From positions 186,001-250,000 of the forward strand of contig NZ_LQXM01000028.1 of assembly GCF_001648555.1 (NCBI RefSeq): 64,000 nt of DNA, read 5' to 3'. Below are positions 51,960-64,000 of the stretch, piece after piece; position 1 is the stretch's first letter, and the number at the start of each line of letters is the position of its first letter. The notes beneath the pieces are model-generated. The model saw only the letters and a program-made list of their open reading frames with translations. It was not told the DNA's origin and did no database searches. The stretch comes from Rossellomorea aquimaris TF-12. Its GTDB lineage: Bacteria; Bacillota; Bacilli; Bacillales; Bacillaceae_B. The translations under genes and the position numbers were made by a program.

Positions 51960-52430
51960 TTACATGCCTTTTTGTCTTTGAGCCAGTTCCCGTTGAATTG
52001 AACGATTCGCTTCTTTACGCTTTAAATCCTCGCGTTTATCATATTTCTTTTTTCCTCGTGCCAGACCAATTAAAAGCTTCGCTACACCATTCTTAATATA
52101 TAGCTTTAAAGGAACGATAGAATAACCGGCTTCCTTTGACTCTCCGATCAATTTGTTGATTTGTTGACGATGAAGCAATAATTTTCGAGTACGAAGTGGT
52201 TCATGGTTATAACGATTTCCTTGCTCGTATGGACTAATATGCATATTGTGTACAAAAATTTCTCCATTATGAATGCGAGCAAATGAATCTTTCAAGTTCA
52301 CACGTCCTCCACGGATCGCTTTAATTTCAGTACCTTGAAGAACTAATCCTGCTTCAAACGTCTCCTCCACAGAATAGTCATGACGTGCTTTTTTATTTTG
52401 GGCAATAAGCTTGCCGTCTCCCTTTGGCAT
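51960..52430 (-). CDS. smpB: SsrA-binding protein SmpB
   Basis: This 156-residue protein has the SmpB fold: [47 protein letters not shown], then [27 protein letters not shown] and C-terminal [32 protein letters not shown]. It binds tmRNA and positions it in the ribosome. The ATG at 52430 follows GAGAGGG. Located between rnr and ssrA as in B. subtilis. Confidence 0.97.
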   Translation of the reverse strand: MPKGDGKLIAQNKKARHDYSVEETFEAGLVLQGTEIKAIRGGRVNLKDSFARIHNGEIFVHNMHISPYEQGNRYNHEPLRTRKLLLHRQQINKLIGESKEAGYSIVPLKLYIKNGVAKLLIGLARGKKKYDKREDLKRKEANRSIQRELAQRQKGM

Positions 52431-52555
52431 AAGAATCCCTCTCATTTCTCTTTCTTACATTTACTTATTATTATCGCATATTTACATGAATAATTGTAAT
52501 CAGAAGAGTGTCCAGTCTCGATCTGCTCTTTCTTATAACCTATGCGATTAATATA

Positions 52556-52587
52556 GAAAAGGAGCAAGGGGCATCCCTCTTGCTCCT
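52556..52587 (-). terminator. Terminator of rnr
   Basis: AGGAGCAAG and CTTGCTCCT form a nine-base stem followed by TTTTCTATA on the reverse strand, directly after the rnr stop. Confidence 0.82.
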
Positions 52588-52592
52588 ACTCA

Positions 52593-54941
52593 TTACTTCT
52601 TCTTTTTACGTTTACTGCGAGGTGCATTTTCAAAATGCTTTTTATTTTGCTTTTTCTTCTTATTATCCCTTGGTGGTCGTGTGGACCATTCCCCATCTTC
52701 TTTTTTACGAGAAGATGACTTGTCGCCACGGACACGGTCTGCTTTCCCTTTGTCCGATCTTATGGGGCGACCAGCAGCTGCTTCTCGATCCCGACGATTG
52801 TTTTTCATTCCTACGATTTCAAAGTCGATGGCACGCTCGTCTTTGTTGACACTGACAACTCTTATTGTAATTTCATCACCGATTCTAAAGACATTTGCCG
52901 TTCTTTCCCCAATCATGGCAAGATGACGTTCATCAAATCGATAGTAGTCGTCTGTCATATAGCTAACATGAACAAGACCTTCAATCGTATTAGGCAGCTC
53001 GACGAATAGACCGAAGTTGGTAACGGAACTAATGATTCCATCGTATTCTTCTCCAACCTTGTCTTCCATGTATTCTGCTTTCTTTAGTTCATCTGTTTCA
53101 CGCTCAGCATCCACAGCACGACGCTCGCGGCTTGATGTATGCTCAGCGATATGTCCCATTTGTGCATCCCATTTTTCTCTAGTTGATTGATCTAGTTTTC
53201 CTTCAATCAGATAGGTTCTGATTAGACGGTGAACGATGAGATCCGGATAACGACGGATTGGTGACGTAAAGTGAGTATAGAACTCTGTTGCCAGCCCAAA
53301 GTGACCTAAGCTTTCAGGGTCATATTTTGCTTGCTGCATGGAGCGAAGCATCATCGTAGAAACGACCATTTCTTCTGATTTCCCTTGTACATCTTCAATA
53401 ATTTCTTGAAGGGCACGTGGGTGGACAGAATTGGCTGTTCCTTTAACGATTAAGCCGAAGTTTGTAATAAACTCGAAAAAGCGATGCAGCTTTTCTTCTT
53501 TCGGGTCTTCATGTATACGATAGATGAAAGGTACGTCCATCCAATGGAAGTGTTCAGCAACCGTTTCATTGGCTACCAGCATAAACTCCTCAATGAGCTT
53601 TTCAGCTACGGAACGCTCACGAAGCACCACATCAGTCGGAGTCCCCTCTTCATCTACAAGAACCTTCGCTTCCTTAAAATCAAAGTCGATGGCTCCACGT
53701 TTCATTCGCTTCGTGCGAAGAACCTGTGCCAAGTCTTCCATTTCTTCAAACATCGGGACAAGTGGCTTATATTTTTCACGAAGCTCTTCATCTTTGTCCA
53801 CAAGAATCTTATTTACGTCAGAATAAGTCATTCGTTCTGTTGTCTTAATGACGCTTTGGAAAATTTCGTGCTTTACGACATCGCCTTCTGGTGTGATCTC
53901 CATGTCACAAGAAAGAGTTAATCGATTTACCTTCGGATTTAGAGAACAGATTCCATTGGATAGTCGATGAGGAATCATCGGAATAACCCGGTCGACTAAA
54001 TACACACTGGTTCCTCTATCAAAGGCTTCTTGATCAATAGGTGAGCTTTCACCTACATAGTAGGTTACGTCAGCAATATGTACTCCAAGCTTGTAGTTTC
54101 CATTGTCAAGCTTCGTAACCGTGACGGCGTCATCTAAGTCCTTAGCATCTGCCCCATCAATGGTAACAATGGTTTGATCACGAAGGTCTCTTCTATTTGT
54201 CAATTCTGATTCATCGATTTCATTTGGTACATTATTTGCTTGTTCCATTACCTCTTCAGGAAATTCCACTGTAATTCCGTGCTTATGGATGACGGAAAGA
54301 ATATCGACTCCAGGATCATTTTTATGACCGAGAATTTCAATGACTTCTCCTTCAGCACTCTTTCGTCCTTCTGGATAAGCTGTTAGTTTTACTACAACTT
54401 TATGTCCTTCAATGGCACCCATTTGAGCGGACTTTGGAATGAAGATGTCACTAGCAAACTTTTTATCATCAGGAATCACAAATCCGAAATGCTTACTTTC
54501 TGTGTAAGTACCAACCATTTGATCGACACCACGCTCAACGATTCGGACAACGGTTCCTTCTCTTCTTGAACCAGAGGATGAAGCAGAAACCCTTACTAAC
54601 ACAATATCCCCATGCATAGCATTATTGGTTTCATTAGGAGGGATGAAGATATCGTCTAAACCTGATTCCTCAGGTATGACAAATGCAAAGCCTTTGGCAT
54701 GCGCAGATACCTTCCCTCTTACTAGATTCATTTTTTCCGGCAGCCCGTATCGATTGCTTCGAGTACGAACTACTAGCCCCTTCTCTTCCATCACAACAAG
54801 AGCCTTCACGAAATCTTTGAAGTTTGTAGATCCTTCGATTCCAAATGCCTCTTCCAGCTCTTGAACCGTTAATGGTTTATAGGCTTCTTCCTTCATGTAA
54901 GAAAGGAGTTTATCTACATGCTCTTTAATATTTTCGTCCAT
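52593..54941 (-). CDS. rnr: Ribonuclease R
   Basis: This 782-residue 3'-5' exoribonuclease has an N-terminal HTH, two cold-shock domains ([23 protein letters not shown] and [18 protein letters not shown]), and the RNB catalytic domain with acidic cluster [16 protein letters not shown] and [19 protein letters not shown]. An S1 domain ([28 protein letters not shown]) and a Lys/Arg-rich tail follow. It degrades structured RNA and works with SmpB-tmRNA. GGAGGG precedes the ATG; the est gene ends 27 bases upstream. Confidence 0.97.
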   Translation of the reverse strand: MDENIKEHVDKLLSYMKEEAYKPLTVQELEEAFGIEGSTNFKDFVKALVVMEEKGLVVRTRSNRYGLPEKMNLVRGKVSAHAKGFAFVIPEESGLDDIFIPPNETNNAMHGDIVLVRVSASSSGSRREGTVVRIVERGVDQMVGTYTESKHFGFVIPDDKKFASDIFIPKSAQMGAIEGHKVVVKLTAYPEGRKSAEGEVIEILGHKNDPGVDILSVIHKHGITVEFPEEVMEQANNVPNEIDESELTNRRDLRDQTIVTIDGADAKDLDDAVTVTKLDNGNYKLGVHIADVTYYVGESSPIDQEAFDRGTSVYLVDRVIPMIPHRLSNGICSLNPKVNRLTLSCDMEITPEGDVVKHEIFQSVIKTTERMTYSDVNKILVDKDEELREKYKPLVPMFEEMEDLAQVLRTKRMKRGAIDFDFKEAKVLVDEEGTPTDVVLRERSVAEKLIEEFMLVANETVAEHFHWMDVPFIYRIHEDPKEEKLHRFFEFITNFGLIVKGTANSVHPRALQEIIEDVQGKSEEMVVSTMMLRSMQQAKYDPESLGHFGLATEFYTHFTSPIRRYPDLIVHRLIRTYLIEGKLDQSTREKWDAQMGHIAEHTSSRERRAVDAERETDELKKAEYMEDKVGEEYDGIISSVTNFGLFVELPNTIEGLVHVSYMTDDYYRFDERHLAMIGERTANVFRIGDEITIRVVSVNKDERAIDFEIVGMKNNRRDREAAAGRPIRSDKGKADRVRGDKSSSRKKEDGEWSTRPPRDNKKKKQNKKHFENAPRSKRKKKK

Positions 54942-54968
54942 GACAATCCCTCCTGATCATCGAATTCA

Positions 54969-55715
54969 TCAAACAGTCCAATCTAAATTCTCTAAAAATT
55001 GATAGATATCCTCATGAAGCTGTTCTTTTTCTTTATCTAGTGTAATCACATGACCTGATTCTTCATACCATTTTATATCTTTCTGATCGGATTCAACGTT
55101 GTTATAGATAATATTGGCTGAATCCGTATTAATCATGTGGTCATGTCTCGCCTGAACAACAAATGTTGGCGAGTAGATCATATCAACATTCTTACGCACA
55201 TCTGCAATTAAATTTTGCAATGAGGTTAATGTATTCATAGGTGTCTTCTTAAACTCTTCTATTTCTTGTTGGATTTGGTCTTCTGGTTTTCCTTCAAATT
55301 TCTTGAATTCTCTGGCGTAATCCACAACACCCTGATACATGACTTCTTCGCTTTTTATATACATTGGTGCACACATTGGTACAATACCCTTTACAGGTAC
55401 AGTGTAACCTAATTTAAGAGAAAATACCCCACCTAGCGAAAGGCCTGCAACGGCGATTTCTTCGTACCCTTTATTTTTTAAAAGCTCGTAACCGTCCATC
55501 ACATCTTTCCACCAATCCTCAGGGCCTGTATGAACCAATTCTTCCGGTGGAACACCATGTCCTTTATAGTGGGGAGCGTGAGATGAGTAGCCTTTCTTCT
55601 CTAAGAAGCGGCCAAGCATACGAACATCAGCAGAGTTGCCAGTAAAGCCGTGCAGCAGCAATACAGCTCGAGGTCCTGCTTCAAAGGTAAATGGTTTAGG
55701 TAATACGGTTTTCAT
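54969..55715 (-). CDS. est: Carboxylesterase Est (YvaK-like)
   Basis: This 248-residue alpha/beta-hydrolase has the oxyanion region [14 protein letters not shown], the nucleophile elbow GLSLGG with the catalytic Ser near 95, an Asp in QARHDHMI and His in ESGHVITLD. It resembles the thermostable Geobacillus Est30 and B. subtilis YvaK. The order secG-est-rnr-smpB is the Bacillus order. GGAG precedes the ATG. Palindromes upstream may control it. Confidence 0.92.
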   Translation of the reverse strand: MKTVLPKPFTFEAGPRAVLLLHGFTGNSADVRMLGRFLEKKGYSSHAPHYKGHGVPPEELVHTGPEDWWKDVMDGYELLKNKGYEEIAVAGLSLGGVFSLKLGYTVPVKGIVPMCAPMYIKSEEVMYQGVVDYAREFKKFEGKPEDQIQQEIEEFKKTPMNTLTSLQNLIADVRKNVDMIYSPTFVVQARHDHMINTDSANIIYNNVESDQKDIKWYEESGHVITLDKEKEQLHEDIYQFLENLDWTV

Positions 55716-55740
55716 GATCTGTAACTCCTTTTATGTCATT

Positions 55741-55917
55741 TTAAACAAACGTTTGATTAACTCTTGAAAATCCCTCTAAATCAAGCTTAAATTACTTAAA
55801 CACTTGTTCAAAAATTTCTGTATGTATGGCGATTTTCTCTATTTTTTAAAACAAACGTTTGATTAAGAGATGAAATCGCTGTTATATAAGGCTTTATCGT
55901 CTTAAACGATCGTTTAA
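55741..55917. promoter_or_regulatory. Three palindromic operator-like sites upstream of est
   Basis: TTAAACAAACGTTTGATTAA (55741-55760) and a copy sharing 18 bases (55847-55866) are near-perfect palindromes in direct orientation, 106 bases apart. TTAAACGATCGTTTAA (55902-55917) is a perfect one. The first is 26 bases from the est ATG. They look like TetR-type operators; no candidate regulator is adjacent. Confidence 0.6.
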
Positions 55918-55984
55918 CCTATTCTTCTCTCTTATTTTTAGCAAACATTGGACAGACAATCCAATATTTCGCTTAAATTTGTTT

Positions 55985-56026
55985 ATAAAAAGAAAAACAA
56001 CCTGACCTTAATGATCAGGTTGTTTG
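55985..56026 (-). terminator. Terminator of secG
   Basis: AAACAACCTGA and TCAGGTTGTTT form an 11-bp stem followed by T-rich sequence on the reverse strand. Confidence 0.88.
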
Positions 56027-56029
56027 AAC

Positions 56030-56257
56030 TTATATAGCGACAATCGCGATTGTTAAAACAAAGAACAATACTGATAATGCGATTGTAATTCTGTGCAGTA
56101 CTAAGTCGATACCACGTGCTTTTTGTTTTCCGAAAAGTTGTTCTGCACCACCAGAGATGGCCCCTGAAAGTCCAGCACTTTTACCTGACTGAAGTAATAC
56201 AATGGCGATAAGTGCGATTGAAACGATAATAAGTAAAGTGACTAATATAGCGTGCAT
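56030..56257 (-). CDS. secG: Preprotein translocase subunit SecG
   Basis: This 75-residue protein has two membrane helices ([20 protein letters not shown] and [17 protein letters not shown]) around the conserved loop [20 protein letters not shown]. It is the auxiliary SecYEG subunit. I use the ATG at 56257, with GGAGGTGGGACTC upstream, rather than a GTG inside the ribosome site. Confidence 0.95.
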   Translation of the reverse strand: MHAILVTLLIIVSIALIAIVLLQSGKSAGLSGAISGGAEQLFGKQKARGIDLVLHRITIALSVLFFVLTIAIVAI

Positions 56258-56451
56258 GAGTCCCACCTCCTGATACGAACATTACAACATTACTAGTTTA
56301 CCATAGGAATTGTTGACTGGACAAGCTAATCTTGGTTTTATTGTGGAAAGAGTTGGATTTTTGTGAAAGGTGAGTAAATTGTTGGCTGAAGTTTTAGGTT
56401 TGGTAGAGGTTCAGGTAAGGGAAATAGGGTGAGACTTTCTAATTTTGGCAT

Positions 56452-56571
56452 TTGGCTTGTAAAATTGGAAAATGGCCTATATTTTTTGAAAACGGCTTAT
56501 AAATTCTGAAATTGGCTTATAATTTTTTATTTTGGCTTATAAATTCCAAAAATGGCCTGTAAATTTTATTT
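56452..56571. repeat. Six tandem degenerate 20-nt repeats between eno and secG
   Basis: Six consecutive units, each exactly 20 nt, begin at 56452, 56472, 56492, 56512, 56532 and 56552, with consensus WYGGCYTRTAWAWTNNNAAA. The GGC is invariant in all six. The rest of the 56267-56652 gap is AT-rich with no gene. Confidence 0.85.
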
Positions 56572-56652
56572 CATTGATCAATTCTGAACAAGACTTAAAA
56601 TTTTTCGTACTACACATCCAAAAAATTGCCTATACACCCAAACTACACCTCA

Positions 56653-56690
56653 CAAAAAAAAAGCCCCGTTCAAAAAACGGGGCTTTTTTA
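56653..56690 (-). terminator. Terminator of the glycolytic operon after eno
   Basis: AAAAAGCCCCGTT and AACGGGGCTTTTT form a 13-bp stem ten bases past the eno stop, with T-run on the reverse strand. Confidence 0.93.
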
Positions 56691-56700
56691 ATCCACTTAA

Positions 56701-57993
<1,293 letters not shown>

Positions 57994-58006
57994 TTAAAAT
58001 CTCTCC

Positions 58007-60362
<2,356 letters not shown>

Positions 60363-61547
60363 TTATTTATCGTTTAGGGCTACAACTCCAGGAAGTTCTT
60401 TACCTTCCATGAATTCAAGTGAAGCTCCTCCACCTGTAGAAATATGACTCATCTTGTCAGCATAACCAAATTTCTCAACGGCTGCTGCAGAGTCTCCGCC
60501 ACCGATAACAGAATATGTATCTGTTGCATCGGCTAACGCCTCCGCTACGGCTTTCGTTCCATTTGCAAATGATTCTAATTCAAAAACACCCATTGGTCCG
60601 TTCCAAATCACAAGCTTAGAGTCCTTAATTGTTGCTTGGAATAGCTCTCTTGTTTTTGGACCGATATCCAGTGCTTCCCAATCAGAAGGAATAGAATCGA
60701 TATCTACTTCTTTCTTATTTGCATCATTTGAGAAGTCATCAGCAACGACTACATCAACAGGCATAAGGAATTTAACGCCCTTATCTTCAGCTTTTTTCAT
60801 AAATTGCTTTGCTAAATCAATTTTATCTTCTTCTAATAGAGACTTCCCTACTTCATGGCCTTGAGCTTTTACAAATGTATAAGCAAGTCCACCACCGATG
60901 ATTAGGTTGTCTACTTTATCTAATAAATTGTCAATGACACCGATTTTATCTTTTACCTTTGCGCCACCGATAATCGCTGTAAATGGACGTTCAGGGTTTG
61001 ATAGAGCTTTTCCTAATACTTCTAGCTCTTTTTCCATCAGAAGACCTGCAACCGCTGGTAGATGCTTTGCAACTCCTTCTGTTGAAGCATGTGCACGGTG
61101 AGCAGCACCGAACGCATCGTTCACATAAAGGTCCGCTAGTGCAGCAAACTCTTTCGCTAATTCAGGGTCATTCTTTGTTTCACCAGGATAGAAACGTACG
61201 TTTTCCAGAACGAGAACGTCCCCTTCAGACATGTCACTAATCTTGGATTGAACACTTTCACCATAAGCTTCATCAGCCTTAGCAACATTACCTTCCAATA
61301 ATTCAGAAAGTCTTTTTGCGACTGGCGTTAAACGTAGCTCTTCCACCACTTCACCTTTAGGTCGTCCTAAGTGACTGGCTAAGATGACCTTTGCGCCACC
61401 TTCTACTAAATACTTAATCGTTGGAAGGGCAGCTTGAATACGAGTTTCATCTGTAATCTTGCCATCCGACATTGGTACATTAAAGTCTACACGGCAAAAT
61501 ACACGTTTCCCTCTTACATCGACATCTTTAATCGATTTCTTGTTCAT
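60363..61547 (-). CDS. pgk: Phosphoglycerate kinase
   Basis: This 394-residue kinase has the N-terminal [19 protein letters not shown], the hinge and ATP region [37 protein letters not shown], and C-terminal [47 protein letters not shown] precedes the ATG. It makes ATP from 1,3-bisphosphoglycerate. Confidence 0.98.
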   Translation of the reverse strand: MNKKSIKDVDVRGKRVFCRVDFNVPMSDGKITDETRIQAALPTIKYLVEGGAKVILASHLGRPKGEVVEELRLTPVAKRLSELLEGNVAKADEAYGESVQSKISDMSEGDVLVLENVRFYPGETKNDPELAKEFAALADLYVNDAFGAAHRAHASTEGVAKHLPAVAGLLMEKELEVLGKALSNPERPFTAIIGGAKVKDKIGVIDNLLDKVDNLIIGGGLAYTFVKAQGHEVGKSLLEEDKIDLAKQFMKKAEDKGVKFLMPVDVVVADDFSNDANKKEVDIDSIPSDWEALDIGPKTRELFQATIKDSKLVIWNGPMGVFELESFANGTKAVAEALADATDTYSVIGGGDSAAAVEKFGYADKMSHISTGGGASLEFMEGKELPGVVALNDK

Positions 61548-61611
61548 AGTAAAAGGCCTCCTTAGTTTTCATTTTCTACTCTTTTTTCAAAAAAATAGAA
61601 ATAGGAATAAG

Positions 61612-61645
61612 AAAAGGGAGAGGGGAATCTTCCCCGCTCCCCTTC
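61612..61645 (-). terminator. Attenuating hairpin between gapA and pgk
   Basis: GGGAG-A-GGGGAA pairs with TTCCCC-G-CTCCC around TC and is followed by TTTTCTTATTCC on the reverse strand. A partial terminator here would give more gapA than pgk mRNA, as known in B. subtilis. Confidence 0.65.
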
Positions 61646-61728
61646 ATCACATCTTCATTATAGATGGTGGGATAAAATTTATCCATCAATCACCATGCAC
61701 ATGATGTCAATTTACGAAATTTTATCTA

Positions 61729-62751
<1,023 letters not shown>

Positions 62752-62793
62752 TTAGATAGTTAAGGATGATTTTTTTATATTTCAAAAGAGTGA

Positions 62794-63816
62794 TTACCCT
62801 TTTAAAAGCGCTTTTGCTGCTCCCTCGTCTGTAATCAGAACCGTTTTCGGCGGAGCACTCTTCATGTACGCCCGAATGGCTTTTGCTTTCGAGCTGCCGC
62901 CAGCAACGGCAATAACATGTTCGATGTTACTTAAATCCTCTAATTGTAGTCCAATGGTCGGCACTTTATGTACAACTTCACCCTCTTCATTGAAGTAGTA
63001 TCCAAATGCTTCCCCAACTGCAAGACCCCCCGTGATTTTCTCAAAATCTTTTTCAGAGGTTTTTCGTCTTTCAGCCATTGTAATAGCATCTCCAATACCA
63101 TGAAGAACCATGTTCGCTGAAGTGATTAAATTGAGTACTTCTTTAATCATTGGTTCCTTCAAGAAGGATTTGTACACTTCTTTACTAACTTGATCAGGAA
63201 CATATAAAACACGGTGACGCGTTCTGGTATGCTCGGCCATTTTCGCACAAATGGTGTTGGCTTGGTTTTTCACATCTTCTCCAATTCCACCTCGAGCAGG
63301 AACAAACAAGGTTTCAGTTTCAGAGAAGTCAGGTGTCAGCATTTCTGCTACCGCAGCCATTGTAGAGCCTCCAGTCACAGCGATGATAGTATTTCCTTTT
63401 AGGCGACGTTTCATACTAGATGCTGATGCACGTCCTAATTCTTCTTTTACCCAAGGAGACTCATCACTATTCCCGGGAACGATGACAATTTCATGAAGAT
63501 TTAGTAAAGACTTTAACTTTTTCTCCATTACATTAATTCCCGAAATTTCTCTCATCATGCTTTCAATTTTTCCCAGCAGCTGAATGCCATCCTCTGTAAT
63601 GATCATGCCAGAGGTTTTGATGTCGATGAGATCCTGATTATTCAAGAACTCTACTTCACTTCTCAACACTCGTTCTGTTAATCCTAAGCTACTGGCAAGA
63701 CTTCTCCTGCCAACTGGCTGCATATAACGAATCGAGCGAAGTATTTGATGCCTTTTTTGCATAACTTCAAGCAGGTCGGGTAATAATCGCTTTTGTATGT
63801 CAATGAAAGTGTCCAT
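62794..63816 (-). CDS. cggR: Central glycolytic genes repressor CggR
   Basis: This 340-residue SorC/DeoR-type regulator has a HTH (GRRSLASSLGLTERVLRSEVEFLNNQDLIDIKTSGM) and a sugar-binding domain (AVTGGSTMAAVAEMLTPDF, VPARGGIGEDVKNQANTICAKMAE, FGYYFNEEGEVVHKVPTIG, VAGGSSKAKAI). It binds fructose-1,6-bisphosphate and represses the operon. The ATG at 63816 follows AAGGAGC and gives the B. subtilis length of 340; the ORF upstream of it is longer only by six codons. Confidence 0.97.
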   Translation of the reverse strand: MDTFIDIQKRLLPDLLEVMQKRHQILRSIRYMQPVGRRSLASSLGLTERVLRSEVEFLNNQDLIDIKTSGMIITEDGIQLLGKIESMMREISGINVMEKKLKSLLNLHEIVIVPGNSDESPWVKEELGRASASSMKRRLKGNTIIAVTGGSTMAAVAEMLTPDFSETETLFVPARGGIGEDVKNQANTICAKMAEHTRTRHRVLYVPDQVSKEVYKSFLKEPMIKEVLNLITSANMVLHGIGDAITMAERRKTSEKDFEKITGGLAVGEAFGYYFNEEGEVVHKVPTIGLQLEDLSNIEHVIAVAGGSSKAKAIRAYMKSAPPKTVLITDEGAAKALLKG

Positions 63817-63851
63817 AGATAAAAGCTCCTTCAACGGAAGTAAATGGTGTT

Positions 63852-63889
63852 GGACTATAAAAGTCCCACCTAGACATATTATGTCCCAC
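63852..63889 (-). promoter_or_regulatory. CggR operator
   Basis: Two direct half-sites GTGGGAC-N7-GTC (starting at 63889 and 63869, 20 bases apart) lie between the promoter and cggR start. This is the tandem arrangement known for CggR and would act as a roadblock downstream of the promoter. Confidence 0.85.
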
Positions 63890-63926
63890 TACCTCCAAAA
63901 AAAATTCATCCCTGCTTACAAATCTT

Positions 63927-63955
63927 ATTTTAGCAAGGTATGAATTCTAAATCAA
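63927..63955 (-). promoter_or_regulatory. SigA promoter of the cggR-gapA operon
   Basis: TTGATT (63955-63950), a 17-base spacer and TAAAAT (63932-63927). Confidence 0.82.
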
Positions 63956-63978
63956 CTAGAAACTATCACGTTTTTTCA

Positions 63979-63992
63979 TGTAAACGTTTACT
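63979..63992. promoter_or_regulatory. cre-like CcpA site
   Basis: TGTAAACGTTTACT has the perfect core palindrome GTAAACGTTTAC and matches the cre consensus TGWAANCGNTNWCA in all but the final base. It lies 24 bases upstream of the -35, where CcpA could affect the operon or a gene beyond the window. Confidence 0.6.
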
Positions 63993-64000
63993 AAGTGTAA

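Noticed and set aside
52508..52849. Plus-strand frame opposite the end of rnr
   Set aside because: It is a shadow of the Lys/Arg-rich C-terminal tail of RNase R and crosses its terminator.

Overview
The window looks like a chromosomal segment from a low-GC, Gram-positive, spore-former-type Bacillaceae, probably close to Rossellomorea or marine Bacillus; that placement is inference. The main evidence is the gene order cggR-gapA-pgk-tpiA-gpmI-eno, then secG, est, rnr, smpB and ssrA (tmRNA), as in Bacillus subtilis. Strong AGGAGG ribosome sites, frequent TTG/GTG starts and U-tracted hairpin terminators agree. I saw no rRNA, tRNA, insertion sequence, prophage or CRISPR array; the only stable RNA I recognise is tmRNA.

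Layout. 1-12 kb: a flavin oxidoreductase (cut by the window edge), catechol dioxygenase CatE, a NERD protein, a secreted thermolysin-type protease, a membrane diguanylate cyclase, a LysE-type exporter, a DHA2 drug exporter, a 30-residue holin-like toxin and an L,D-transpeptidase. 12-20 kb: a MoxR/DUF58 operon, a YceG-like pair, an ECF sigma factor with its likely membrane partner, and GNAT/Nudix genes including a decayed Nudix. 20-36 kb is a mosaic of signalling and stress genes: an HD-GYP phosphodiesterase, an RsbR-like STAS protein, CheX, a soluble chemoreceptor, two deaminases (one frameshifted), padR-chrA, yoaS-yozG-yoaT, tetR-MFS, fra, YdeI and DinB. 36-50 kb is a copper island: multicopper oxidase, SHOCT protein, copY-copZ-copA-glutaredoxin operon, DUF1541 lipoprotein, histidine kinase/response regulator/lipoprotein operon, Csp-type copper-storage protein, ArsP-type permease and a DUF305 protein. 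51-64 kb is housekeeping: tmRNA, SmpB, RNase R, esterase, SecG and the glycolytic operon, with CggR operator, SigA promoter and a cre-like site at the right end.

The most interesting signals lie outside the genes. First, five promoters in the copper island share an 11-nt direct repeat (consensus about WTYTGCAWAYT, twice). In each, the -10 box starts exactly 14 nt after the second GC position, so each motif is 35 nt long. They precede the multicopper oxidase, the DUF1541 lipoprotein, the kinase operon and the DUF305 gene. A fifth points into a gap with no recognised gene and predicts an undescribed small RNA or micro-ORF. This is probably the regulon of the two-component system encoded there, beside a separate CopY circuit with two TACANNTGTA boxes.

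Second, two diverged intergenic arrays (17.1 and 25.6 kb) share one spacing plan: 21-nt units, one 30-nt step, then about 20-nt units. A third array of a different sequence (56.45 kb) has six units of exactly 20 nt. Their function is unknown.

Other points are a homopolymer frameshift in a deaminase, a Nudix remnant read in frame into a GNAT gene, two related small lipoproteins, a short tmRNA tag, and paired palindromic operators at tetR and est.
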